From contig JADLSH010000363.1 in the NCBI GenBank assembly GCA_016169945.1, positions 1,054,001 through 1,118,000 of the forward strand: a DNA stretch of 64,000 bases, in the 5' to 3' direction. The notes beneath the pieces are model-generated. The model ran no database searches. It was not told the origin of the DNA and worked only from the letters and a program-made list of their open reading frames with translations. Shown here piece after piece: positions 22,373 through 36,300 of the stretch (the stretch's first letter is position 1; the number at the start of each line of letters is the position of its first letter). Source of the stretch: Trachythela sp. YZ-2020. Taxonomy: Eukaryota > Cnidaria > Anthozoa > Malacalcyonacea > Clavulariidae. The position numbers and the translations under genes were made by a program.

Positions 22373-23584
22373 AAAATTTCGCACGAAATGAATTGACGCA
22401 TGCGCAGAAAACATAAATCAGGCTTCGCGAGAAAAAATTTCGCTTCGCCAGTGAGTAGAAGTTAGTTCTACTCACTGCGAAAGCGAAAAAAGTGGGGAAA
22501 TTGAATAGAATCACTGATGTGCAGCCATCCGTATGCTGCAGACACAATTTCGCCATGGAATCAGACCTTTATACTGTAATAGCTGTGCATCCAATACATA
22601 TAGTTACACTACAAAATGCCCAAACTTAACATAACTTTTTGCATGTCGGCATTGCGATAAATTATAGTTAGGAAAAAATACGAAAAGTATTTTGTTTTGT
22701 GCGCATAAATAAATAATGTGTTTCTAGAGGTGCGTTCCAAAACCGTGTTAAGTTAAACACGTCAACACGAGATTGCTTGCGAAACGCAAGAAAAATGAAA
22801 TCATTTTTGCCGTCAGAGCATTGTTAGGGTATACAAAATTTTGTATTTTTAAGCCCAATTCTGTGCAATTTGTTTGGTTATAGTTGTATTTTTTGAAGTA
22901 ATTGCGTGACACACTATTTGTGTCGCGTCATTCTTAGCTCTAAATATTTGATAAGTTACAGGTGGACTGGACACCCGTTCCACGTCTGCGTGCTCCGCGC
23001 GCTTTGATTGGCCAAAATTGCAAAGTATTTTCTTCTTTTAAAGCAACAGTTGCGCATAGCCAAGCCGCAGAATAGCTGAGCATCGTCTCCGTACAGACGC
23101 AAAGCTGGTTGTTGTTGACGACTTGAAATAAACTTAAAGTACTTTCGAGAAGTCTAGAAAACCTAAAAGGTATGTTGTGACTTCTTCCCTGTTTTTAAAA
23201 CAAATAAAAAATATTGGCTGTAGTTAGTAGCAGCGTCTCTATATATAAGCAAGCGTCCACTCAAAAACACTTAATTGTTGTGCGCAGTGTCTTATTTTCC
23301 ATTTTCCAGGACATGAGTCATGACTTCAGTTCCCTCCATGTGCATGTCAGATAAGTAAATTGCATGTTAACGGAATCTGTTAAATTTCGTAGGCCTAAAT
23401 AACATCATTTTAGACAGACTAGCGCGAAATTTTCAATAAGAACACTTGCTTAAAAGTAAAACAATTTCACTAGTCAGTGGGAGAGCGCAAAGTCGGGAAA
23501 AGAGTTCAGTTGTTAGGATTTAATCTTATAGTTTTGGGATGAATTAATTCACGCTTTTTTCCTGTTGCTTGTTAAGCCTTTGTC
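22373..23584. other. No gene seen; 5' flank of the Ly6-like gene
   Basis: About 1.2 kb upstream of the Ly6-like start codon. A palindromic stretch near 22440-22490 (AGTGAGTAGAA / TTCTACTCACT) looks like another element end. ACCTAAAAGGTATGTT near 23162 could be a donor of a non-coding first exon, but this is not supported further. Confidence 0.3.
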
Positions 23585-25518
23585 ATGATGAATTTTGAAA
23601 GAAACGTCCTTGCTTCTTTGCTTGTGGTTCTAGCCGTCTATTTCCAAGCAGGTAAGAATATTCATATCTACCATTCTACTTATGTTATTATTAGTAAAAA
23701 GGACAATTGTCGTTCAGACAGTAGCCTTCGATTTAGATATAAACATTTACAATTCGAACTTTCGCTACTGTAACGGTGTAACCTCACCCTTCGTTTGAGA
23801 ACACTTTATATATCCATAAAGATTATTTTGAATTGCATTCACAACCCAAAGCGGTTTCGATACTCCGGCGGGTCTACTGTCTTCATCAGGGGTGATCTGA
23901 AGTCGCATCTCAGCGGTATACTGTTAATTCCGAGTATCAAGAATAACCTCATTCAATAATGTTGGCGGTTGAGGTGTGGGCAGGCAAAAATTAAGGAGTT
24001 GAGGCACGGTAAAGTCGAGAATTGAAGTTCTCGGCCTTTTTCATTCCGATAAAGAAGGTATACGTTAAGTTACATGTATGTCATTGGGGTGTGCGGGTGG
24101 CAAATGCGTCCCTGTGTTTGAAAATTGAAAATTCATGTAAGTAAAGTTTGGTTGGTTCTCTCCTGTGCTTCGAGGGTTTTTCTCTGGGTCGGCCCGGTTT
24201 TCCTCCCTCGCTAAAAACTAACCCTTAAAGGTGATGTAAAGTCCCGATGTAAACAAACCGGCAACGTCCGTTTGTTTACATTTTAAACATGCTATATTTA
24301 AAAAATTATGATGTGTTCTGGTTCGCTATGCTTTAAATAAATACAGATTCGAGTTTCTGATTTAGAAGATGTCGAATTTTAGTCGAAACAACGCGAAATT
24401 TGGGCATTGTTTATATCGCGGGACCCCCATAGCACATGCGCAGAACGGACTTTACATGGTCTTTAAGCCTTAGTTGTCGAGCATTATTTGTCATTATGAG
24501 ACTCTTTATAAAGTCTATAAAGTTCTCCGGCTTACTTACACTAGCAATTTTGTCGGCAATTATCCTCCTGTTGACGCATGCGAATGAGTGGACTCACGAA
24601 CAAAAGTATGTGACCATTATGGGGATCGGTTTTACAAAGGCATACGTTGTTATGCCACTCGCTCGATCACATCGATCAGGAAGAGAAAAATCGCCGACAA
24701 AATTGCTAGTGTGAACCAGTGAGCTCTATATATATCTGGAGTAAGAACTTCTGATCATGTTCGGCCTATGTGAAAAGTGAAGCCAATATGGCGGAAATTG
24801 ACGTCCAAAATCTGTGAAGGTCGTAAACAGTTTTCATACCATTTTCCCCAGTTAACGGATCGTATCGCTAATCAAGTTATCAGTTCATTAAATCATAATA
24901 TCATTCTTTAAATCGAAGTCAAAACACGAAATTTTTGCTCACTCCTCGCAGCTTTGTGCCAACCGCGCAAGCAAAAACAATAGAAAGGGACTGGACGTGA
25001 ATTTCCGCCATCTTTGGCTGGCTTCACTTTTTAGACGCGAGTTCATACTCCAGATATATACGGAGCTCACGGGTGTGAACCAGGCTTAACACCATGTCTA
25101 TTTTCTGTTAACGGAAGAACCGTCCACTAACGATATTTTGTTCTTCTATTTCTTAGCAAACTGCATGGAATGCATCAAATGTGATTATGACTCCACTTCG
25201 TCGGAGAAAGTTTGCAACAGCAGTGTTGTTGATAACTGCAGTTCCTCGTACACTTACTGCTTTGCGCAAGTGCACACTATGCAAAATAAAACATACTACA
25301 GCAGAGGATGTGCCACAAATTCAACATGTGCTTCCCCTTCAGCGTATTGTACCACTCAAAAATCCAGTGCAAAGTACAAAGCATGCGAGCGTACGTGTTG
25401 TCAAACAAATAAATGCAATAAGGAGTTTCCATCATGGAGTGGTGGCGGTGTTGATCACACTAAAGTTGGACAAGCAGCCTTTGCCCTGTGTCTTGTTGCA
25501 GCCATCCTGTTTGCATAA
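23585..25518 (+). CDS. Ly6/uPAR/CD59-like GPI-anchored surface protein, 2 exons
   Basis: Small three-finger-fold surface protein. Exons 23585-23651 and 25157-25518 join in phase 1 (GTAAGA...TTCTTAG) to give 142 residues. Exon 1 encodes a signal peptide (MMNFERNVLASLLVVLAVYFQA). The mature part opens with the C-x-x-C pattern (CMECIKC), has about ten cysteines, and closes with the family signature CCQTNKCN. It ends in a small-residue/hydrophobic tail (AAFALCLVAAILFA) typical of GPI attachment. Two N-x-S/T sites are visible. The ligand is unknown; in other animals the family modulates receptors or complement. The intron holds SINE and MITE insertions. Convergent with the cyclase gene. Confidence 0.85.
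24125..24235 (+). repeat. 3' part of SINE family C
   Basis: GTTGGTTCTCTCCTGTGCTTCGAGGG...GTTTTCCTCCCTCGCTAAAAACTAACC. It is the reverse complement of part of 48340-48595. Confidence 0.6.
24534..25090. mobile_element. Nested inverted-repeat elements in the Ly6-like intron
   Basis: Outer ends: ACACTAGCAATTTTGTCGGC near 24538 and GCCGACAAAATTGCTAGTGT near 24691. Inside its right flank sits a second inverted-repeat element, about 24720-25071 (TGAGCTCTATATATATCTGG ... CCAGATATATACGGAGCTCA). GTGTGAACCAG is present on both sides of the inner element. Confidence 0.55.
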
Positions 25519-25546
25519 GGGACACCTTACAACATTGTTCTATACT

Positions 25547-25552
25547 ATTAAA
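25547..25552 (+). terminator. Possible poly(A) signal (ATTAAA) of the Ly6-like gene
   Basis: ATTAAA 28 nt after the stop codon; a second ATTAAA follows 11 nt later. Confidence 0.4.
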
Positions 25553-25593
25553 ACATTTATTAAAACTCATCTTATTCTATTATTCAAGCTCAT

Positions 25594-25735
25594 GGGGCTT
25601 CGGTGGCGCAGTCGTCAGAGCAAGCGCCTTGGGTTCGATTCTCTCTGGGGACTCATCACTCATGACACTTATGTAAAAAGAGTCAGTCAACGCTCTGCCG
25701 AAAGTCGACAGGGTGGGTTTGGATAAGCCCCAAAC
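25594..25735 (+). repeat. tRNA-derived SINE family A, internally shortened
   Basis: Head GGGGCTTCGGTGGCGCAGTC (box A), box B GGGTTCGATTCTC, then AAAAAGAGTCAGTCAACGCTC and GGGTGGGTTTGGATAAGCCCC. The middle portion found in 14225-14573 is missing. Confidence 0.75.
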
Positions 25736-26103
25736 TAATTTATTAATGTAAAAAAATGTCTTCGTATTAAACTCAATTCTTATACTGCAAGTCGTGTTTT
25801 TCTTAATCAGTTAATGTCTTGTAAATACAGATTTGATGAAATGATTTCGAAAAAAAAGAATGCCAATTACTAGACTCCCTGCGAAATTCATTACGAAAAT
25901 AATTCTTGGACGAGTCCGCCATTTTGTGGCGAGCTAGACCTGTTCAGCTAACACATGCTTATGTCTGTTGCCACCCAGTTACACCAATATACATGAACAT
26001 CCCGTTTTAAAAATGTAATGGTGTTATAATTCGATTTTAAACTTTTTACAAAATTTAATTATAGCGAATAACTCACCGCCAACGCAATAAACACTGTAAA
26101 TGA

Positions 26104-29100
26104 CTAAGCATTCTCCAACTTGGGCAAAGGAAACTTTGCATGTCCATTGTAAGCAATTAAGGTCGAGTTTGTCTTCTTGTCAAACCATTCATGCTTGCTC
26201 AATATGGCCCACTCAGTCTCCATCACCATTCCCATCTGTGTGCTCAGCTCAATACATCGTGGTAATAAATGACCCCTTGTTTTACTACACACGCCTGCAG
26301 CAAGCAGCTTAAGCCAGAGAAGGTTTTAGGTAGTTAACACCAGCACACGAAAACACATTGTTGCATTTTGCTTTTTGATTCCTAAACAGAATTAGAAGGT
26401 GCTCAGCTCAATACATCGTGGTAATAAATTACCCCTTGTTTTACTACACTTCCCACGCAGCAAGCTAAAGTAAGCTTTCAGATGGTAGTAGCGTGGTTTT
26501 AACACCAGAAAACGGTTGCACATTTGGGACAGTTGCTTTAAAGCCTAAACAGAATTAGAAGGTCGTTTAGTTTGCTAGCTCAATGTACTGTGCATGGTAG
26601 TAAATGACCCCTGGTGTTACTACACTTTCTTCGCAACAAACAAAAGTGAGCTTTCAGATGGTAATATACCGTGCTTTTAACACCAGAAAATGGTTTCAGA
26701 TTTGGGGCAGTTGTTTTAAAACCTAAACAGAATTATATAAAATCGTTTATTTTGCTAGCTCAATAGGTTGTGTTGATAAACGACTCTTTGTTCAAACACT
26801 ATCCCTTATTAAAGTAAACTAAAGTTGCTCAGAAATTTTTCTCATGTTTATTATAGCAAAACAACAAAAATTCCTTAATATAAAACTGCAAACTGAGCAA
26901 CACAATAACTTAACAACGGTGTGGTATCACGGTTAGTGAGTGCATGCACCTTTTACTTTAGTGATCGGGGTTCGTTCCTGATTGTCTGATTCTAGTTGTC
27001 TGATAGTTATAATTTTTCCTCAGTCTCGTTTGTGAAGAATGCTTCCAGTTTGACTCTACCAAAAATCGCACGGACCGACTTCGACCAATAAGGTACGGCC
27101 CTTACTGGATCTCTAGGTAGAACAGTTTAGAACTGATAGAGCTATCCGGCATAAATAAAGTTAGTTTACGTGTACACGCCATTTCCATATTCTGCAAACG
27201 TTCGTGCTTCAACATTAAACATTATTGCGGCTAAAATAAACGAAAGGTCAAACTCCCTCGAATGGGCGCAACTTTTCCTCTTTACTCGTTTTCTCGTACT
27301 TTTGTATGAGGAACCGCTGATGAGTGTGTTTGTGGGCGCAAGAGATTTTTCTCGTTTTCTCTTGCGCCCACAAACACACTCGTCCGCGGCTGCTCATATA
27401 AAAGTACGGAAAAACTCACGGAATTTACAAAAAGTTGGAAACCTCTGCGGAGAGAGAGATTGGAGGGTCTTGGGCATTTTGCTCATCCCCACTTTTGCAA
27501 ACTTGGCAAGAGTTAGAGAGTTCGATTCACACACTAATTCACACTAAGTACCTTTTTACAATTCCCTCGCAAAACCTTATCGTCATGATTCTTTCTAAAC
27601 AGCAACAAGTGATATTCGACAATTTTGACAAACCCCCTCGCAGCCATCACCACTTCAAACGCAGCAGGTTGTGTAACTATGAAAGCGGAAGACGGTTCAG
27701 TTTAAAAAGTTTAGCCAAAAGTTTAAGTATCATTAAAGTTATTGTTTGAGAATGTTGAACGATGGAGATGTTGGTGTCACAGTGGTTAATACATGTACCT
27801 TTCATCTCTGTGACTGGGATTCGATTCCTATTATATTCAGTTGTCTCATTATAATTTTTCTATCTCTGATTATAATTTCCTCATCATGTGAGAATAGTGC
27901 TTCCAGTTTAGCCTGCAAGGCAGGCGCTGGCGGGCTGACTAGCCTGACTGGTTAGACTACTTCCAGTTAGACTCTACCAAACACCGTAGATTCTTGCCGG
28001 GTACTCGGGTTTCCTCCTGTAGTAATACCGATAATATTACTTTATAATACTGTAATACCGATAATATCACGGATAATAATACCGATAGTGTAATACTGTA
28101 GTAATACAGGACCAATATTCAATAAGATATTCTGTTTCTTGTCGGACCTCTAGGGAGAGCAGTTAAGAACTGATACGGAGCTATGCGAAGGTTTTCACTG
28201 AATAACTTTATTTATACCTTTCACGAAATTGAATATTTTCACAGCTTGTTCCCAGTCTTCACAGCGTGCGTGCCTAAGCGAACAGTACAGCTGAACGTTA
28301 ACATTTGTCTAACAGCGGAACTAACTTTTACCGCGCCCATAAAACTCGTAACTACTTTTTATTTTAACTACTTTTTATTGATGTTTTATCTATTACGTAT
28401 CAATATTTACTCACCAGAGAAGTAAAGAAGCATTAAGATAATATTTGACAATCAGATCCCAAGTGAGACGTGGATCTACTGAAGTTTGAACAGTAAACTG
28501 AAGACAATCATCCAAGCTCTCCAGTACATGACCTATAATAACAACAAGTATACTATCCAGTTCCATACTATCGAACAAATATTTGCATCACAAAATCCAA
28601 TGTCTATCCTCACTATTTCCATATTATATTTCCAACAATAGGATCCGTAGTGAGGATTTTGACAGTGAAAGACTGAAAGGGCTTGTGCACCATAGCGTTT
28701 GAACCCAATAAGGGGTAAGAGCGTACCAAGCGCATCATCTGGATGAAACGCTCTAACTACTGTAAATTCAAAAGAGTCGTTTCGATCCTTTCAATGGGGT
28801 CGTTTGAATCCATTCAAAAGAGTCGTTCTGGGATAAAAACAGTTGCCTCAGTCCCTGTAGCCTGCTCGCAGACGTTGTTAAAAACAAACGTCTGCGAGCA
28901 GGCTACAGTCCCTGACGCTTTAAAAGGTGTGATTTCAGAACAAAGTTAATTTATTTTGTGAAATTTCTCGAATAAATTTCGCATTATATTTGGTATGGAT
29001 ATTTAATTCACACGGATAATTCTTTTGTAAAATCTCACTCTAAAACATCCTTGTGCAATAGCCATGCATGCAAAATCTATTCGATAATTTTAGCAAGATC

Positions 29101-31854
29101 ACGCTGCGGTGTATGAAATCAGGTCTTTAGATGCAAAGAAACTGAAACTAATAGTGTTGGGCTACGCAGAATAGAATGCGCCATTATACCAACGGGTTGA
29201 GTATTGTTTGGCACACCTGTTTCCAAGATCAAATCAAAGCAGTTACAGAAATACAATGCTCGACCATGCAGATTATCTTTCTCGCGTGCTGCGTAGTTCA
29301 ACTCTTTCAAAACATCGTGACATTCGTCGATCCTAGATCATATACCGACGAAACACACAAAGGGTTCAATTTCTATATATACAACCACATCATAAATACA
29401 GCGAGTTTTTATCTTAAATCATTCCTAATTCTTACAATCCTTAATCCAATCCTAACCCTAATCCATATAACGGGTGACTTTTCAGATTACAATCACGAAA
29501 TTACGTCACAAGTATTAGGGTTAGGATTAAGATTGAGGTTTGGATTAGGGTTAGGATTAGAGTTAGGATTAAGGATTAGAGTTAGGATTAAGGGTTAGGA
29601 TTAGAGTTAGGATTAAGATTGTATTAAAATTCAGGTTGTTAATATGGAAATTGAGCAGGATTAGAGTCAGGATTAAGGGTCAGGATTAGAATTAGGATTA
29701 AGTTTGTATTAAAATTCAGGTTGTTAATATGGAAATTGAGCAGGATTAGAGTCAGGATTAAGGGTTAGGATTAGAGTTAGGATTAAGATTAAGTTTGTAT
29801 TAAAATTCAGGCTCGGTTAATATGGAAATTGCGTCTATATAACTACCTATATAATTTCATTCATACATATATTCAATCAGATCGTCTTTTACTCACCTTG
29901 ACATGAGAATCAAGCATTGAGCCAGTGAAGGGATACAGTTTATTTTCAACATGTGATCATTTAGCTTGTTCGCGAGCGTCAACGACTCAAAACCTGAGGT
30001 AACGTGAACAAAAGGTTCTTTAATGCAGTAATTGACAGAACAGATGGATTTCACTGAGCACTATCGTGCAACAGATGGTATGCCACAGTGGTGTAGGAAC
30101 CGGGGGCTAGGGGGGGCACCCCAAGTTTACTTCAAAGTGCCTTTTCTCCAGCTAAAACAATGGGCAAACAAGCAAACAAACAAGCAAACAAACAAACAAA
30201 CAAACAAACAAACAAGCAAACAAACAAACAAACCTGCAGTTATGGCATCGTGAATGTGTCCCCTACTGAAACGGAATGTGCAGACGACGGAGTAAAAATT
30301 CGAGATTGTGATAAAATCATCCGGAGACAAAAACAACGCTTCTTGTTTGCATCTGTACAAAGAGAAGTATGCAGGTTAGATGTGAATAACAAGTTGCGTT
30401 TTACTATTAATGGTGGATCGATACCTGTATCTTAAAGTCTGGCTTCCATTCGGTCGCGGCTATTGCGCCCAAGTCATGGTCGCCGATGTGAAATATAGTT
30501 TGCGTCTATCTCATATAGGCGGCGGAAGATTGATTTGGTTCTGGGGGCTACACAAACTCTAGGGTGGGGGGGGGGGGGCGTAGGCATGCTCCCCCGGAGA
30601 ATTTTCAAATATAGAGTTTCTGAGATGGCATTTCTTGTGTTCTGGGGAGGATTTTACGTGCATAAACCAGGCTATTTTGTTTATTTTGTATTTCAGGCAG
30701 CGAAGAATCTGACACCTTCATATTAAGTTCACTTTGAGATCCATACTCTGGAAATAATATGAAATGCGATTTCCATAGAATTTCATATTTTCGTATTACA
30801 TCCAACACACTACCCTCTTACGGTATATACGTCATTTTCTAGCAAATTACCTGTCAACTGCTATAGCTTCCAATTTTTCAGCATACTTGGCCCAGGAGAC
30901 AAGTCCGGAACATTCGATCACAGACGAATATGCAGTCAGTAGCTGGAAAAACCCCCAGATAAAACATTAGATACAAATAAGTGCAGTAGATAGCAAATAA
31001 AAGGAGATAACAGATAAATTTAGGCAAAGAAAGGGTTAAGATACTTATATTTAGACGTCGTGATACTGGCAATAGGTGGGTCTCACTAATCACCAGGGGT
31101 GCAAAAATATTTTGTTTTCTGGGGCCGCAAGGGAACATTTAAGACCACGTTTACACTAGAGCGAAAGATTCCGGATTCATCAAGAATCCGAAACATTTTA
31201 GTACCGGATTCGTGTCGCCGTTTACACTTTATACAGTTTACACACGCAGCAACAAATCCGACATGAAATCATCTCGGTTTTGAGCTTTATCCGGAAACTT
31301 TGAATCCGGAGAAAAAAGTAGAAACTTTGTATCCGGAAAAATTTGAAAACAAGAAAACAGTTATCTCAACGTTACGAATTCGCAACCTTTTCTGGCGGCT
31401 AAAAGTGCTTTCTTCGCTTCTCTATACTACTTACTTTAGCTGTTTTGAGCGTTTGTTAAATTTATCAACAGAGAATATTCACTTTATACTAATCCGAATT
31501 TATAGAAAGTTTTCGTGTTTGTTATGAATGAAGTGTAAACGCTCGTATCCGAAAACCTATCTCCATGTTGTTCTAGTGTAAATGGTTTACCGTACCCGAA
31601 TACTCAAATCCGGTAACTTTAGCGAATCCGAAATATTTTGCTCTAGTGTAAACGGGGTCTAAATCAGATGGCATCTAACCTCATGAAAGTTGCTTCCAAT
31701 CTTTTCGGCAGTATTCAACTCCTGCAAGGCTGCCATAAATGACTCCTTGTGTCTGCCTTCATTGTGATAGACATGAGAAATATGGAAGAAACAACGAGCT
31801 TGTTCCAACAAGATACCTTCGTAATCACTGAATGAAAAGATTTGATTTCAAGTT

Positions 31855-31887
<33 letters not shown>

Positions 31888-33026
31888 TGCAACAGGAACA
31901 ACGACAACGACAGCGACAACATCAACTACAAATAACCAAAAACAAAGACAATTATTTAGATAATCCCTTACCTTCCACTCTGAGCCAGACTGCCAGGTGT
32001 CATATGCCTTATTGCTTGCCGCATTAGCTCCGTGTATATACGTAATAGAATCTGAGGTTGTGTGACAGGCTGACGTATGCCTAGTTCCTTAAGTGCTGTG
32101 TAGAGATGAATAATAGCAGCGTCCAGACGATTCATGCCAAGTAGAGCCTTTTAGAGAGAAATAATTGTATCACGTTTGGTAACCTTTCTACTTGGTTAAG
32201 TGTAAAGAAAATGCCCCAAAAATTGAAGCTATAAATACAAAACAGCGTGGCAAACGAAAACAGTATATATAGCAGAGTGACAAGTTCGAATCCTGACGGG
32301 GGCAGGGATGGATCCAACTTGATCTGGTGGGGGAATGCGGAGCAACCGCTGGTAATGAAGCAGGGCGCGACCTTCTACCGAGGCAGGGTACATCATCCTG
32401 AGGACGCCCGGTAGGTTCACAGGGCTGAGCTTGTCAGAAAATGTTTGAAACATAATGTTGCCTAGATGGTCAAAGAGCCCTCAAAGGCCGAATGTTTTGT
32501 TTTTGTTCGATAATTGCCCTCATGCCAAATTCAAAATTTATATTTGATACGGAAATTAGCGCCCCTCCTGTACCCGCTAGGACCAGTAAATCCATCCCTG
32601 GTCTGGGGCCGATTATATAGTACCGCTCAGAAAGAGCCTAACAGTGACCGCCGTACTCATGATAGACAACCGCAAATATACCGCTGCGTGACCCCACCAA
32701 ACCGCAGCGTAGCTGAATCACAAGCTCCCTGACTACGCCTTATATTTAGGGTCTATATGAAACGATACTTTCGCCCAATAGATATTTTAATTATATATTT
32801 GAGCATTGGCGACTGTTCTAGCTACCTGTCCTATAAGACTTTCTACTCTCGCCTTTTCTTCGCTATTTGCCACGAAATTCTGACCTTCTTCTTGTAGCAT
32901 GCCTTGAACTTCATGTAAGTAAGACAAAGCTTGCATGTTATTGCAAGTAGCCAGAGCCGCAGCACCTGATTCCGTCAGATACCTAAGGATAAATAGACCC
33001 TTTGCAGTGGTGAGCAGGGCAGGCAA

Positions 33027-33059
<33 letters not shown>

Positions 33060-33303
33060 GCAGGCAGGCAGGCAGGGCAGGTGAGCAGGCAGGCAGGCAG
33101 GGCAGGCAGGTGGGCAGGTAGGGCAGGCAGGCAGGCAGGTGGGGCAGGCAGGTGCAGGCAGGTAGGCAGGCAGGTAGGCAGGCAGGCAGGCAGGCAGGTA
33201 GGGCAGGCAGGTAGGCAGGTAGGGCAAGTGTAGGCAGGCAAGTGGCAAGGCAAGTAAGCAAGTGCAAGGCAAGTAAGTGGCAAGTAAGCAAGTAAGGCAA
33301 GGC

Positions 33304-33334
<31 letters not shown>

Positions 33335-36300
33335 GATAGAAGAAAAGAAGGAAGTAACCATAGAAACGATCAGATGCAATCGTACTCACCGAAATGTCTT
33401 TAATTTATTACCAGCAGCACTCCAATGCATGACCAACTGGGGGAAAACAGAGGCCAAAATTTCAGCACATTCACACTTGGACATATTCACACCTGCCAAA
33501 GCTTGATTTGTCTCATTTAAATCACTGTCTGTCTCAGTATCTGTGGCAACTATGGAAAATATACATACAAATCAGCGGGACTCATCATGGTAAAGCAATG
33601 GGCAAACTAGGAAACATAGTTGCAGAGCATTGTTTCCTAGCCATGTTTCCCGAAGGTGGGCAAACCAGGAAACATTTGTTATGAATTGTTGGGGCACACT
33701 TTTTCTTGTGCCCCCAACAATGTTTCCTTGTTGCGCACATGGGAAAACATTTAAAAACATCGTTTAAAATGTTTGATATCTTTTTAGTTATCGTGCTCAC
33801 ACACAAACACACAAATACACAAACACACAAACACATAATAGGTTAATTTAAGTTTAATGTCCACCTGCAGATAATCTAATATTTGAGGTACTTTTTGCAC
33901 CTTCCACAAACTTCAGTAGTCGTTGATCGGGACCTCTACGCGGTTCTGTCGTGTCTGTTGGACTTCTGTTGTCAACTTCGCCTGACGTCAGGAGTACTGG
34001 AGCGACTAAATGAAAAATTCTCTAAGTTTTACTTTTGGTTAAGGCATAGTTCATAGAGACAGCCCATGTTACACGAGGCAATTTTTGTTGAAAAGTATTA
34101 AAATCAGTGAGCATGGACTAGTTGCTTCTCACGTTTCTGATATTTTTCACTCTCATTCATTTCTTTCATGCCTTTATGATATGTTGTTACGTGCAGGGAC
34201 TTCGGAGCGACGACGGTAGGGCAAGGGGGACCAATGCGAAGGGGCAGTCGAGAAACATTTTCGCAGCTTTCGATGGGATTTCGATGATTCTCAAATTTCA
34301 ACTCATTTATTAATCGCTATTTCTATGTGCAAAAAGATATCAAGAAATATAAAACGAAAACAATAGAAAATTGGCTTTCCCAATATGAACTGATCGTCTA
34401 GTTTACAGTTGTATTCTCTTTTCATTGGCAGTTTTATATTGTTTCATTTAGATTACAAGGGCATTTTTGACCTCCTGCTCCCTTTAGGAAAGGACAGGAG
34501 GGGCGCTTGCCAGTGAACTCTAAGTAAACTGGAACGCTAACTCCTATGATCAAGTCCTATGATTCGTTGATTCCAAGCTAGTTTTTCTGAGGTTTGAGTT
34601 GAAATACTTAACGCCGAACATTGCGCTGTATATGAAATTGAAGCTATTAAAAAGTTCTATTTGATATAAAAACTTCAAGACTTTAGGCAAAATGGAAATA
34701 CTTAAAAAATACAAAAACAACCGCAATTTTGTCAAATACGGCAAATTTTCCCTCAAAGTTTTAAGTATTTCCTTTTTACCTAAAGTCTTGAAGTTTTTAT
34801 ATAAAGTAGAACTTTTTAATAGCTTCAATTTCATATACAGCCCAATGTTCAGCGTTAAGTATTTCAACTCAAACCTCAGAAAAACTGAATTAAGCTGGCT
34901 TCAATTCCCCCCCCTGCGTTAACGTTCCAGTCTATTATAGTTCAATGGCGCTTGCTCCCCCCCCCCGGCGCGCGGCCCCACTCTCAGGCGTCCCTGGGAC
35001 GTTTTTGTTTCGTCCAAAACTGATTGAAGTTATCTGCCAGCAAGACCGACCCGGTAATCTTTTCATCCACAGTGTCAGCCTTTGAGAAAGTTACATATCC
35101 ATTCATATACCTGAATGATCCTGTATGTTCCTCTGATCCCTTTGTACCTTCTCATGTTCTGCCTTCAGATTCACCTCCATCTTCATGACGTCATCCCGTA
35201 TAGTTCGTGCCCTCGGTCCGGTCTCCATCGAATCGGCGATTGTGACACGCTCAGTAACACGGCTGATAAATGCACCTTGTTCTTGAACTTTCTCGCGGAT
35301 TAATCGGCTGGAACGACGCTTGGCAGCATCCGAACTGAAATGAACTGCACTGCGACCTGTACCTAGTGTGAAGGAGAGATAAATTCATTAAACTAAAGAC
35401 AATTTAGACTGGACAACTCCATCAGTTCAGTGGTGTAACTTAACGCTTGCCCGGGCCAAGTGAAAATGATTGCGGGCAAGTAGAACTTTCTTCTTGGTTG
35501 CCCAATCGGGCAAGTTGCTTTCTGTTTTAGCTTTGTCACAAAAAGCTGGCCATCTCTAAGTTATTATCCTCAAGTACAGTATTAAATGAGGAAAATATTT
35601 TGAAAAATGTAAATACATGAACACGCCTCGACGGACATTGTCCCTCGACTTAAATTCCACTTCAGTTCTTAAGGAAAATAAAAGAATGGTGTAGATTTGT
35701 GTTATATAATGCAACCATTTCTCATGTCCAACTTGCCCTGATCGCAAGTGGTCAAAATAGTTAAGTTACACCACTGCAGTTTTAGACTGTTCTCCCTAGG
35801 GAAGCACGGGTGGCAGATGTGGTTAGCGCGCTGTCTCTTACCTCTGAGTTAAGCTGGCTATACAGCAGGTCGAGGGCATGGATTTACCTGAGTTGGGTAA
35901 CGTCAGTGCGCTTGATAAACTCATGTAAGTTGAGATTGGTTGGTTCTCTCCATTTATTGAAATGGGTAACTCCATCAGTTTTGAACTGTTCTCCCTAGAG
36001 GTCCAGTAAGAGCCACCCTTTAATATTAGGCCAGTGTTACTCCGGGAGGAAACATAAATTAAAGTTACTGTTTCTATAGACTGAGCCACCGACACCTCTT
36101 GTGTAAAATAGGTATAAAAGATTGAATAGACACCGTTTTTAATGTACTTACTCATTGCATTTCTCGCACCACTTGACTCCGGTTCAGTATTATTGCTGTA
36201 AGGTAAGAAGGCTCCTCCACCACATGGACGACATTTATGTGCTTGAGATTCCAGATGCATGGCAGTCTTTTGATGTAGTCCTTCGCGTTGCCTCTTCAGC

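Noticed and set aside
24436..24714. 92-residue plus-strand ORF with a hydrophobic segment
   Set aside because: It lies over an inverted-repeat element in the Ly6-like intron; no family resemblance.
25594..25670. Possible tRNA gene
   Set aside because: Boxes A and B are present, but the cloverleaf does not close (no acceptor stem pairing) and the same sequence recurs as a SINE head.
25181..25726. 181-residue plus-strand ORF overlapping the Ly6-like exon
   Set aside because: Shadow frame of exon 2 that runs on into a SINE; the other frame has the cysteine pattern and correct splice.
29519..29640. True telomere end
   Set aside because: The repeat is degenerate, short and inside a gene.
32787..33389. 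Long minus-strand ORFs (up to 200 residues) rich in Leu, Pro, Cys and Ala
   Set aside because: They translate the (GGCA)n tract; only the last part (32826-32982) is a real exon of the cyclase.
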